DNA of 7,286 nucleotides from DAOUET01 sp034430155 (GTDB lineage Bacteria; Chloroflexota; Anaerolineae; Anaerolineales; UBA4823): assembly GCA_034430155.1 (NCBI GenBank), contig DAOUET010000184.1:1-7286 (forward strand), written 5' to 3'. The notes under the pieces are model-generated. The model was given only the letters and a program-made list of their open reading frames with translations, was not told the DNA's origin and ran no database searches. A program made the position numbers and the translations under genes. Positions 1-7,181 of this stretch are shown one piece after another (within the stretch, counting starts at the first letter, position 1; the number at the start of each line of letters is the position of its first letter).

Positions 1-41
1 AATAAGTTATCTACATACTGAGGATTGTTCTAAAGATAAAT

Positions 42-2564
42 ATGCAGGAACAGATTACCCGCTTGAGAGGCAGGATGGCAAAGATGAGGAAAGAGAAATT
101 GAAGATATTACTCATCGAGGACGATCCCGATGACGTCCTCCTGTTGAAAGAGTCTTTAGCAGAGGCCGACTATCTTAATCTCATTCTGGTACACGCCGAT
201 CGTCTTTCCAGCGGTTTGATCCAGCTTGCCGAGCAGGACTATGGCATGGTCCTGCTGGACCTCAATCTGCCAGACAGCCGCGGATTGGATACTTTGACCA
301 GACTTCTCGGCCAGGCCCCCAATATACCCATTGTGGTGCTCAGCGGGCTAGGCGATGAAGACACAGCCATCCAGGCCTTGAAACTGGGCGCCCAGGATTA
401 CCTGGTCAAAGGCGAGGCGAATGGCGCAATGATCGCCCGGGTCCTGCGTTACGCCGTCGAACGCAAGCGGGCAGAGCGCGAGATCAGGCAGAGGACAGAA
501 GATCTGACATTAATTAATACTCTGAATGAGGCCGTCAACCGAGGTGAAAGTTTCGAGGTTGTATTGGACATTTTGGCCAAAGAGACCAAGCGTCTCTTTT
601 CCTGTAACGGAGCCACTGTGTACCTGCTCAGCCCGGATGAGCGGTATCTCATCATGACAAGTCTCATTCTCCATTCATTGCTGATTGAGAAGATCGAGCA
701 GTTGATAGGGAAGCCCATTCCACAGGTTCATATACCCCTCAAAGGCGGAAGTCATTTCCAAAAAATAATAAAAAACTGCGAAGGCATAATCACCAATGAC
801 TCGCGGGTTATCCAACAACAGATGCTGGAATTTTTTGAAACCGTCTCCCTCCCCGCTATGGACCGTAAAGCGGTGCAGAAATCTATTCCCCAAATTTACA
901 AAATTCTGGACATCAAATCCGTCATTACTATTCCTCTGACCTCGCATGGAAAAACGATTGGACTATTGGATATTTCCGGCCCCCGCCTGTTTATAGATGA
1001 CGACCTGAAACGCATCCAGAACATTGGCGGCCAGGTAACGGCTACAATCTTACGCAAGCGTGCGGAAGAAGCGCTGCGGGAGAGTGAGCAGCGCCTGCGG
1101 AGTCTGTTTGAGACGATGGCTGAGGGTGTCATCCTGATTGCCCCAGAGGGTCAAATTGTCCAGGCAAACTATGCCGCAGAACAAATCTTGGGTCTCCGCC
1201 ACTCCGAAATCGAAAACCGCAACTATACCGATCCTGCGTGGGAGGTGGTTCGCCCTGATGGAACACGGATGCCGCCAGAGGAAATGGCTGGAGCCAGGGC
1301 GATGAAGGAAAGGCGCCCGGTCAAGGATATAGAAATGGGCCTCAAACGCCCGGATGGGAGCCTGACCTGGATCAATGTCAGCGCAACGCCGCTCATGGGT
1401 CAGGAAGGCAGGCTTGAAGGGATCGTTGGAACTTTTGCAGACATCACCGAGCGCAAGCAGGCGGAGGAAGAAATTCGCCGTCAATTGAACCTCCTGGCTG
1501 CCCTGCGTGAGATTGATCGCGCCATTACCGGCAGCACGGACATGCAACTAGCCCTCAATACGATACTGGCGCAGACAGCCACCCAATTGGGCATAGATGC
1601 TGCCAATATCCTGCTGCTCGACCCGCACACGCAAGTTCTCGAATATTACGCCGGGCGCGGCTTTCGCACAGAAGCCTTGCAGCACACGCGCCTTCAGCTG
1701 GGTGATAGTTACGCCTGCCGGGCAGCGCTGGGTCGGCAAATCGTGCATATCCCAGATCTTCTGACCCATAAGACGGACTTCTTGCGTTCGCCGACATTTT
1801 CTCGGGAAGGCTTTGTCTGTTACTTCGGCGTCCCCCTGCTCGCCAAGGGCAAAGTCAAAGGCGTGCTGGAGGTCTTCCATCGCTCTGCGCTCAATCCGAA
1901 TACAGGATTGTTGGATTTCCTGGAAACGTTGGCCGGGCAGGCGGCGATTGCCATCGATAACGCCAACCTGTTCGCAGACCTGCAACGCTCCAACCTGGAA
2001 CTGATGCAGGCCTACGACGCCACCATCGAGGGCTGGTCGCAGGCTATGGATTTGCGCGATAAAGAAACCGAAGGGCACACCTTACGTGTCACCGAACTCA
2101 CCGTGTGGCTGGCGCGGGCAATGGGCATGAGCGAGGATGAAATCGTCCACGTCCGTCGCGGAGCCCTATTGCACGATATGGGTAAGATCGGCATCCCCGA
2201 CAGCATTTTATTCAAGGGGGATAAACTCACCGACGAGGAATGGGCGCTCATGAAGCAGCACCCGCAGTTTGCCTACAACATGCTCTTGCCCATCGCCTAT
2301 CTGCGCCCGGTGCTGGATATTCCCTACTGCCACCACGAGAAATGGGACGGGACGGGTTACCCGCGCGGCCTGAAGGGTAAAAAAATACCACTGTCAGCGC
2401 GAATCTTCGCGGTGATCGATGTATGGGACGCGCTCACATCGGACCGGCCTTACCGTCCTGCATGGTCTAAGGAAAAAGCCCTGGATTACATTCGACAGCA
2501 GGCTGGGATGCACTTTGATCCGCAAATCACTGACGCGTTTTTTAGAATGGTATCGGATGAGTGA
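42..2564 (+). CDS. REC-GAF-PAS-GAF-HD-GYP response regulator, putative cyclic-di-GMP phosphodiesterase
   Basis: An 840-residue cytoplasmic signalling protein. Residues about 19-135 are a receiver domain: acidic pair D27/D28, phospho-acceptor D73 in LLDLNLPD, S101 after the fourth strand, and K123. A GAF domain follows (about 155-335), then a PAS domain (about 345-468, ending in the typical ADITERK), a second GAF (about 485-645) and a C-terminal HD-GYP domain (about 655-835). The HD-GYP metal and signature residues are present: H679, H711-D712, K715, H740, H764-H765, and GYP at 772-774. In this family the domain hydrolyses cyclic-di-GMP, so phosphorylation and ligands bound by GAF/PAS probably tune turnover. 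Charged helices (RKRAERE, RKRAEEALRE, RKQAEEE) link the modules. No membrane segment is visible. An in-frame stop at 3-5 closes the frame upstream. ATG codons at 75 and 84 have better purine-rich sequences ahead of them (GAGAGG 65-70; AGGA 72-75), so the true start may be one of these. The protein is intact and probably co-transcribed with the next gene. Confidence 0.93.
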   Translation: MQEQITRLRGRMAKMRKEKLKILLIEDDPDDVLLLKESLAEADYLNLILVHADRLSSGLIQLAEQDYGMVLLDLNLPDSRGLDTLTRLLGQAPNIPIVVLSGLGDEDTAIQALKLGAQDYLVKGEANGAMIARVLRYAVERKRAEREIRQRTEDLTLINTLNEAVNRGESFEVVLDILAKETKRLFSCNGATVYLLSPDERYLIMTSLILHSLLIEKIEQLIGKPIPQVHIPLKGGSHFQKIIKNCEGIITNDSRVIQQQMLEFFETVSLPAMDRKAVQKSIPQIYKILDIKSVITIPLTSHGKTIGLLDISGPRLFIDDDLKRIQNIGGQVTATILRKRAEEALRESEQRLRSLFETMAEGVILIAPEGQIVQANYAAEQILGLRHSEIENRNYTDPAWEVVRPDGTRMPPEEMAGARAMKERRPVKDIEMGLKRPDGSLTWINVSATPLMGQEGRLEGIVGTFADITERKQAEEEIRRQLNLLAALREIDRAITGSTDMQLALNTILAQTATQLGIDAANILLLDPHTQVLEYYAGRGFRTEALQHTRLQLGDSYACRAALGRQIVHIPDLLTHKTDFLRSPTFSREGFVCYFGVPLLAKGKVKGVLEVFHRSALNPNTGLLDFLETLAGQAAIAIDNANLFADLQRSNLELMQAYDATIEGWSQAMDLRDKETEGHTLRVTELTVWLARAMGMSEDEIVHVRRGALLHDMGKIGIPDSILFKGDKLTDEEWALMKQHPQFAYNMLLPIAYLRPVLDIPYCHHEKWDGTGYPRGLKGKKIPLSARIFAVIDVWDALTSDRPYRPAWSKEKALDYIRQQAGMHFDPQITDAFFRMVSDE

Positions 2565-2582
2565 CGCAAACGTTGAGGCAAA

Positions 2583-2990
2583 ATGAAAATACGGCATAAA
2601 TTATCCTTAAGCCTGTGTGGCGTTGGCGTGCTTGGAGGGATTCTTGGGGCGGTGACGCTCGGATTGCTGGTTGGCTCTATAAAAAGCGCAGCTATAAAAG
2701 AAGCTGTACAAGTAGCTCAAAACCTGGCTCTTTCGGTTGGTTACGAGATGACGGATCCAATAAACCCCGCATTAATACACCATGCGGACCTACAAGGTTT
2801 TGTGGATATCCTTCAAGCTCAACAACGCGATATTGTGATCGTGGATACCAGCAAGAAGATTCTTGCGGATGTCGCCTATAAAAATGTAGGGGCGATTTTC
2901 AGTTTGGACCCGGGCAGCCTTAGTTTAGGTAAGCAGGGAAGAAGATTGCACATCGATATCAAGATCGGTAAGGCGTGTCTTTATTTTTAA
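2583..2990 (+). CDS. N-terminal remnant of a membrane-bound sensor protein (probably truncated)
   Basis: A 135-residue product. It has a short basic N-terminus (MKIRHK), one strongly hydrophobic segment at about residues 7-33, and then an extracytoplasmic-looking region. That region includes a stretch of the type seen in periplasmic PAS/Cache-like sensors (VDILQAQQRDIVIVDTSKKI, 74-93). No second membrane helix, HAMP, histidine kinase, GGDEF or other output domain follows, and the last residues (IGKACLYF) run straight into a stop. I see no continuation of the domain in other frames of 2991-3056. The gene starts 18 bp after the HD-GYP gene, with GAGG at 2575-2578 four bases before the ATG, so it looks like the second gene of that operon. 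It may once have encoded the cognate kinase of the receiver protein. Most likely it is a broken gene whose 3' part was lost by rearrangement. A small standalone membrane protein is the less likely alternative. Confidence 0.6.
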   Translation: MKIRHKLSLSLCGVGVLGGILGAVTLGLLVGSIKSAAIKEAVQVAQNLALSVGYEMTDPINPALIHHADLQGFVDILQAQQRDIVIVDTSKKILADVAYKNVGAIFSLDPGSLSLGKQGRRLHIDIKIGKACLYF

Positions 2991-3050
2991 TTGTTCAATA
3001 ATAGATATATAGTGAAGTTTGTTCTTGACAGAAAGGAACCCCAGGTAAAA

Positions 3051-3077
3051 CCCAGTTTAGCTATCGCTAGATCTGGG
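3051..3077 (-). terminator. Hairpin spanning the GT4 stop codon, candidate intrinsic terminator
   Basis: On the plus strand CCCAG (3051-3055) pairs with CTGGG (3073-3077). Inside, TTTAGC pairs with GCTAGA through one T-G wobble, with a single bulged T at 3072 and a TATC loop (3062-3065), giving about 11 base pairs. Read on the minus strand the stem is followed at once by TTTTA (3050-3046), a short U-run. The stem includes the TAA stop at 3057-3059. This fits an intrinsic terminator for the glycosyltransferase operon. The U-run is short, so efficiency is uncertain. On the plus strand no U-run follows. Confidence 0.5.
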
Positions 3078-4262
3078 ACCGATATGATTTACGGCAATGG
3101 ATTGGTACAACTCCAAATACCGCTTAACTGTTAGTATCAAGCCATGATGTTGGACTATTTCCATGCTGGCTTGACCCATCGCTGTTAGTTGCTCTGGCTG
3201 GTCAGCCATCCAAGCAATACATCGAGAGGCATCTCCAATATCGTTGGCTTTAAATAAGCATCCATTGGTACCTGTTTTTACCAACTCAGGCAATGCTCGT
3301 GCATTAGCTGCAAGGATGGGCTTTCCGACAGCCATGGCTTCTAAAGTTGCAATGCTCTGGAGTTCTACATCACTGGGCATACTAAAAACATCAGCACTTT
3401 TCAACAAAGCAGGTAGGTCATCAGCGGGAACAAAACCTGTAAACACGACATGACCATCGAGATTAAGCTGTACAGAAAGTTTCTTTAGGTGTTGGAGGTT
3501 CAAACCTTTCCCAGCAATGACGAGTTGAAGGTCATCCCGTTTTAATCGGTGAAAAGCTTCTAGGAGCACTTCCAAGCATTTTTCTCGATCTACACGTCCG
3601 ACATAAAGGAAAACGGTGCGATCAGGGTCGAGGCCATATCGCTTGCGAATCTCGCCTGTATTCACTTCAAGATGGTTCTGGAAGCGGTTTAGATCTATTC
3701 CACACGAAATCGAATAAATTGGTTTTCGGATACCTTGTTGGTGTAAAATCTGAGCGCCTGTCTTTGTTGGAGTAGTGACCAGGTCCAATTGGTTAAAGAC
3801 CCTTAACATCATCCTCCATAAAATACTTTCAAGAAAATTACGGCCTTTCTGAAATTTTGATAATACCGGCACATATGGGATGATATTTTGAGGAAGAAAA
3901 TGGTTCGTCCCTATTAACGGCAGCCCTCTTCTCTGGGCGGCACGATAGACACTGCGACAAAGAGGGTAATGGTCTTGAATATGGACAACATCAGGATTGA
4001 AATCGTCAAGGAGACGCCCGACTAGAAGGCCGGGAAGAAAGGTCATGTGAACTTCAGCATAAAGAGGCAGAAGGGGGATGGCGGTGATACCTTGTATGGA
4101 GACGCCATTTTTCATTTTACGGGAAGCTAGGAAGCGATCAGAAGGCGTGATGACCATGACCTGATGGCCTAACTGGGCTAATCCTTCTGCCAAATGAACG
4201 GTGAAGACAGCCTGCCCATTGGCCGTTGGATGATATGTTTGTCCAGCTATGACAATACGCAT
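3057..4262 (-). CDS. Glycosyltransferase family 4 (GT-B fold), possibly lipid-directed
   Basis: A 401-residue GT-B glycosyltransferase of normal family length. The N-terminal acceptor domain begins MRIVIAGQTYHP, with the Gly-rich loop near residues 13-17 and GTNHFLPQN at 118-126. The C-terminal nucleotide-sugar domain holds YVGRVDREK (220-228, with R223 and K228) and the EX7E motif, E300 and E308, in SDVELQSIATLEAMA. These are the donor-binding residues of retaining GT4 enzymes. The GTNHF and ELQSIATLEAMA wording resembles diacylglycerol or phosphoinositol glycosyltransferases, so a membrane lipid acceptor is plausible, though sugar and acceptor cannot be read from sequence. No membrane span is seen; peripheral attachment is likely. 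Start: the ATG at 4262 matches the usual family N-terminus but has no close ribosome-binding site. A TTG at 4277 in the same frame has AAGGA seven bases upstream and would add five residues. A further TTG at 4352 has no purine-rich site. This is the last gene of the minus cluster, 144 bp beyond the HpnI-like gene. Confidence 0.9.
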   Translation of the reverse strand: MRIVIAGQTYHPTANGQAVFTVHLAEGLAQLGHQVMVITPSDRFLASRKMKNGVSIQGITAIPLLPLYAEVHMTFLPGLLVGRLLDDFNPDVVHIQDHYPLCRSVYRAAQRRGLPLIGTNHFLPQNIIPYVPVLSKFQKGRNFLESILWRMMLRVFNQLDLVTTPTKTGAQILHQQGIRKPIYSISCGIDLNRFQNHLEVNTGEIRKRYGLDPDRTVFLYVGRVDREKCLEVLLEAFHRLKRDDLQLVIAGKGLNLQHLKKLSVQLNLDGHVVFTGFVPADDLPALLKSADVFSMPSDVELQSIATLEAMAVGKPILAANARALPELVKTGTNGCLFKANDIGDASRCIAWMADQPEQLTAMGQASMEIVQHHGLILTVKRYLELYQSIAVNHIGPRSSDS

Positions 4263-4274
4263 TATTCGTTTGAT

Positions 4275-4289
4275 CAATTGATTTTCCTT
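4275..4289 (-). promoter_or_regulatory. Ribosome-binding site favouring a TTG start for the GT4 gene
   Basis: On the minus strand AAGGA (4289-4285) lies seven bases before an in-frame TTG (4277-4275). The same site is 22 bases from the ATG at 4262, too far for normal use. This supports TTG as the real start, giving a protein beginning MIKRIMRIVIAG. The ATG remains the choice by family alignment. Confidence 0.4.
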
Positions 4290-4357
4290 GCTGAAGTTGT
4301 CCGGTGATGTAAGGTTACCCCAAATATCAGCAGAAGCCAGAAATTTACTCAATGAAA

Positions 4358-4390
4358 GGATAAAATAGTCAATATGTTTTTATTGTATCC
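4358..4390. repeat. Imperfect inverted repeat in the HpnI-GT4 spacer
   Basis: GGATAAAATA (4358-4367) and TATTGTATCC (4381-4390) are inverted copies matching at 9 of 10 positions, separated by 13 bases. The stem is AT-rich and no clean U-run follows it on the minus strand, so it is not an obvious terminator. It lies just after the stop of the upstream gene (4407) and ahead of the GT4 start. It could be an operator, an RNA stem that sets relative expression of the two glycosyltransferases, or a chance AT-rich match. Confidence 0.4.
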
Positions 4391-4406
4391 ATATTTTTCG
4401 AATTGT

Positions 4407-6209
4407 TTAGCTAGCCGGCAGTTTTTCGCTCATCACAGATTCCTCCACCATCTGTGAATCTGTTAATTTAGAGCTATAATTCTTTATGAGGGAGTCTCTG
4501 GAGATCCATACTTGTTTTCGTCTCAAGTCTTTCAAAGTAAATCCATTTCTTAAACTGGATGGGTCGAACGCCCATATTAAACAATACGCGTAAATACTTT
4601 GAAAAGAATTTACAATACGACCACATACCCCATAATAATCATTATTCTCAACCAATTCGAAACCCATCCTTTCTAAATACTGCTTCCATTGGGTCGGTTC
4701 ACGCTTGCTAACAAAAGATAATTCACCATGAAAGACGTAAATATTTAGAAAATCTGGCTCTTTCTGAATATAATCAACTAAATCTTCCAAGGATTGGTGT
4801 AGATTACGCTGAAATTTAACTACCCAAAGAATATCGGCACCATCTAAAGGGATTGTAGGTAAATGTCCGTTCCAAAGGCGCAATTCGCCGATTGCATCCC
4901 CGCGATCGATTACAGTGCCATCCTGTAACACCCAATTAAATTCGCTATTAGAAATTGCCAAACGCAATAAGTTTTCTTGCTCGTTATTAAATTTATAATC
5001 GAAGTAATAATGTTGGTAGATATCATCTATCATATAGATTATCCAGGATATTATGGTAGCGATAATGGATCGTCTATTTGTTTTTCTCAATTCCAGGCGA
5101 CCATCGTGTGTAAGTGAATAGTAATTGCCGCGCCACTCGACGTTTCTGCCGATCGCCCCAATACACCAGACAAATGCGCTTAACATATCTCGTAAAGGCA
5201 ACCAAAGAAGCCATTTCCGAATTGGTTGATTTTGAGTGTGCCCGAAGATCTGCCAGGCGATAATCCAGCGCATCAATAAGGAAATGATCAATAACTGCCA
5301 AGCCAAAGGAGAGAAATCTGAAAAGAATAATAATAAAGTTGATAATGGCGTACTGAAAGTGAGGATAATGCCGGGATACTCGGTGGGGCGGCTGACGCGA
5401 TTGCAATGAGCCCATCGCACCTCTCGATACCATTGTTCCATAAATGTGGTGGGACCTAGCACATTGGAAACAATATAATCGGAGAGATGAACCCGCAAAC
5501 CAAGGCTAGTTATCTGGAATCCTAATTGGTAATCATCTGCCAAATATTCAGCAACTGCAGCAAAACCGCCCATACGGTGCAAGTCTGTATCACGGATAAC
5601 TACCGTGGAACCCATGGCAAAACGCATGTCTAAGAATTTCCTGGCAACCAGCATAGATGGCAGGAATGTCGCTCCCATGTGAAGTGCTTCCAGACGAGCT
5701 GTTAATGTCACCGGATTTACACCCCGGTAAGGGCAAGTTACCAGGCCAACATTTTTGTCTGCCATAGGCGAAACAACATTCTTCAGGTAATCTGGGGTGA
5801 CTTTCATATCACTGTCACTGGCTACAAGGAATTTATAACGAGCTTTAGAGGCCAAGGAGTGGAGGATACTGGCTTTTTGGTTGACCCATTTGGTTTTCAC
5901 GATCATCAATATGATAGCTATCTGTGGGAAATCATCCTGTAATTTCTTGATTACTGGGATGACGGGATCATCTGGATCGCTAACGCCAAATAGAATCTCG
6001 TATTTGGGATAATCTTGGCAGCAAAAACTAACAAAATTTTGATAAGCTTGATTATCTATTCCTTTTACTGGTTTTAGAATTGACACCGGGGGAGTGAAAT
6101 TTGGATTGATAGATTGGGGTTTTGAGAAAAACCGCCGGACAAACCAAAAAGCGATTATCCAATAAACCCAACTTGCTATAACCAACAAAATCAGGATTGT
6201 TTTAATCAT
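4407..6209 (-). CDS. HpnI-like family 2 glycosyltransferase fused to a C-terminal YkoP-like domain
   Basis: A 600-residue membrane enzyme. Residues 1-375 form a GT2 domain of the ceramide glucosyltransferase/HpnI type: an N-terminal membrane helix (about 3-24), the SILKPVKG signature (43-50), a D78/D80/D81 acidic patch, DSD at 132-134, catalytic ADD (224-226), and the RxxRW motif (R262-W266). Hydrophobic segments follow at about 278-322 and 333-353. HpnI transfers N-acetylglucosamine to bacteriohopanetetrol; ceramide glucosyltransferase uses a related lipid acceptor. After another hydrophobic stretch (about 381-395) comes a domain absent from ordinary HpnI, about 400-578. It contains DGTVIDRGDAIGELRLWN (430-447) and ends in RRKQVWISRDSL (563-574), which I recognise as resembling the YkoP-like domain, seen elsewhere with polysaccharide deacetylases and glycosyltransferases. 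Typical HpnI is about 380-400 residues, so this is a fusion. The start ATG lies 13 bp after the deacetylase gene, whose TAG stop overlaps an AGGA about 11 bases from the ATG. The two are surely co-transcribed. The donor sugar is inferred from the HpnK neighbour; the acceptor is unknown. Confidence 0.85.
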   Translation of the reverse strand: MIKTILILLVIASWVYWIIAFWFVRRFFSKPQSINPNFTPPVSILKPVKGIDNQAYQNFVSFCCQDYPKYEILFGVSDPDDPVIPVIKKLQDDFPQIAIILMIVKTKWVNQKASILHSLASKARYKFLVASDSDMKVTPDYLKNVVSPMADKNVGLVTCPYRGVNPVTLTARLEALHMGATFLPSMLVARKFLDMRFAMGSTVVIRDTDLHRMGGFAAVAEYLADDYQLGFQITSLGLRVHLSDYIVSNVLGPTTFMEQWYREVRWAHCNRVSRPTEYPGIILTFSTPLSTLLLFFSDFSPLAWQLLIISLLMRWIIAWQIFGHTQNQPIRKWLLWLPLRDMLSAFVWCIGAIGRNVEWRGNYYSLTHDGRLELRKTNRRSIIATIISWIIYMIDDIYQHYYFDYKFNNEQENLLRLAISNSEFNWVLQDGTVIDRGDAIGELRLWNGHLPTIPLDGADILWVVKFQRNLHQSLEDLVDYIQKEPDFLNIYVFHGELSFVSKREPTQWKQYLERMGFELVENNDYYGVCGRIVNSFQSIYAYCLIWAFDPSSLRNGFTLKDLRRKQVWISRDSLIKNYSSKLTDSQMVEESVMSEKLPAS

Positions 6210-6222
6210 TATGGTTTGAATC

Positions 6223-7053
6223 CTAACGCAGGTTTGCGTAATCAGTCAATACGAGTCCGCGCTTCTGGATGACTTCCCTGATTCTTGGACTTAATAATGT
6301 CTGCAAGTCTCCAGGATTAGGTCCCAGGGATTCTCCTCTCGTCTGGGTGGAGGGATGGAAATAAATCTCAGCAGAAGGCACGTCCATTTTATTCAATATG
6401 CGGAGGACATATCCTTCTTGCATATGACCGGTCTGCATAAGTCCATACACTCGATGGGTAACAGTGAGGTTCTGGAGCCTAACGAGAGTCCAATACGAGA
6501 GAGATCCAAAAACAATAGCCCACAATATCTTGGTCCCTGCTGCATGTCGATCCCAAGCCAGGCTCTTCCATAAATCGTCCCTGGGTAGTCGTAACCCCTG
6601 AGCACCATATTGCTCTGCGAATGTCAAAAGAAGTCTGAAAACAGTTGGGTGCAAATGCATGTGAAGGTGGCCATTGACATGCGTGAGTTCTAATTGAAAT
6701 TTTGCAAAACGTTCGAATTGAGCTTCCATCTCAAGAGCGAGCTGCTTTTGAGCTTTGGAGCTCAGGAAATAGCGTAATCCAGCTGATACTGGTCGTTCTG
6801 AAAAGAATCCGTTCTGATCGACCAAATCCGGAATATCTCGAGGAGGCAAAACAGCTCGTCCACCCACAAGAACAAGGTGAAGTCCCAGAGCCAATTTTGG
6901 CGTTTGCCTTGCCTGCTCGACAGCATCATCGACAGCATCGCCGGCGACCATGAGACTGGCACTAGTGAGTATACCCTGGCGGTGGGCTATCATTACAGCT
7001 TTATTGATATTAGATGAACGACCAAAATCATCAGCATTTAGAATTAATTGCAT
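6223..7053 (-). CDS. hpnK: HpnK-like YdjC/ChbG-family carbohydrate N-deacetylase
   Basis: A 276-residue protein of the YdjC/ChbG fold, matching HpnK in length. The N-terminus carries the family motif LNADDFG (5-11, D8 and D9). GLHL (57-60) supplies H59, and a histidine-rich block, THVNGHLHMHLHP (124-136), supplies the remaining metal and catalytic histidines. SAEIYFHPS (227-235, H233) is the conserved C-terminal motif. HRVYGLMQTG (200-209) is typical of the HpnK branch rather than ChbG. In the hopanoid pathway HpnK removes the acetyl group from the N-acetylglucosaminyl lipid made by HpnI, giving a glucosaminyl lipid. The HpnI-like gene lies 13 bp downstream, so the two-step scheme fits here. 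No signal peptide is visible, so it should act at the cytoplasmic face. It is the first gene of the minus operon; the ATG at 7053 has no strong ribosome-binding site, only weak purines. The symbol is given by similarity; the true lipid may not be a hopanoid, since no cyclase or hpnJ lies in this window. Confidence 0.88.
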   Translation of the reverse strand: MQLILNADDFGRSSNINKAVMIAHRQGILTSASLMVAGDAVDDAVEQARQTPKLALGLHLVLVGGRAVLPPRDIPDLVDQNGFFSERPVSAGLRYFLSSKAQKQLALEMEAQFERFAKFQLELTHVNGHLHMHLHPTVFRLLLTFAEQYGAQGLRLPRDDLWKSLAWDRHAAGTKILWAIVFGSLSYWTLVRLQNLTVTHRVYGLMQTGHMQEGYVLRILNKMDVPSAEIYFHPSTQTRGESLGPNPGDLQTLLSPRIREVIQKRGLVLTDYANLR

Positions 7054-7106
7054 TATATCTATCGCTTAGAAATCCGTCTTTGGTGTAATTTTGGCTCGCT
7101 GAAAAT

Positions 7107-7135
7107 ATTATATATGGTAGTTGGTGTCAATACAA
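7107..7135 (-). promoter_or_regulatory. Candidate sigma-70-type promoter for the hpnK-led operon
   Basis: On the minus strand a perfect TATAAT (7112-7107) is preceded after 17 bases by TTGTAT (7135-7130), a weak -35. A perfect TTGACA lies at 7130-7125, but it pairs only with TATTTT (7107-7102) at 17 bases. Either reading places the transcript start near 7095-7100, about 45 bases before the hpnK ATG. The surroundings are AT-rich and non-coding. Confidence 0.5.
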
Positions 7136-7143
7136 TGAATTGT
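7132..7143. repeat. Short palindrome ACAATGAATTGT on the hpnK promoter
   Basis: A perfect 5-bp inverted repeat (ACAAT, ATTGT) around a GA centre. It overlaps the -35 element of the candidate hpnK promoter, the position expected of a repressor operator. It is short enough to be chance in AT-rich DNA. Confidence 0.3.
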
Positions 7144-7181
7144 GAGAGAACTAATTGACGAATCAGACTGAAGTCGTACAA

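Noticed and set aside
26..45. TTGTTC followed by an AT-rich run at 26-45, resembling 2991-3013, as possible direct repeats flanking the signalling pair
   Set aside because: The match beyond the first six bases needs gaps and is what AT-rich spacer DNA gives by chance.
1050..2078. Two long open frames (165 and 176 codons) on the minus strand inside the HD-GYP gene
   Set aside because: They lie antisense to clearly coding domains, show no recognisable motif, and have the composition expected of a codon-biased gene read in reverse.
5074..5433. A 119-codon minus-strand frame within the HpnI-like gene
   Set aside because: It is an out-of-frame shadow of a strongly supported enzyme, with no start signal or domain of its own.
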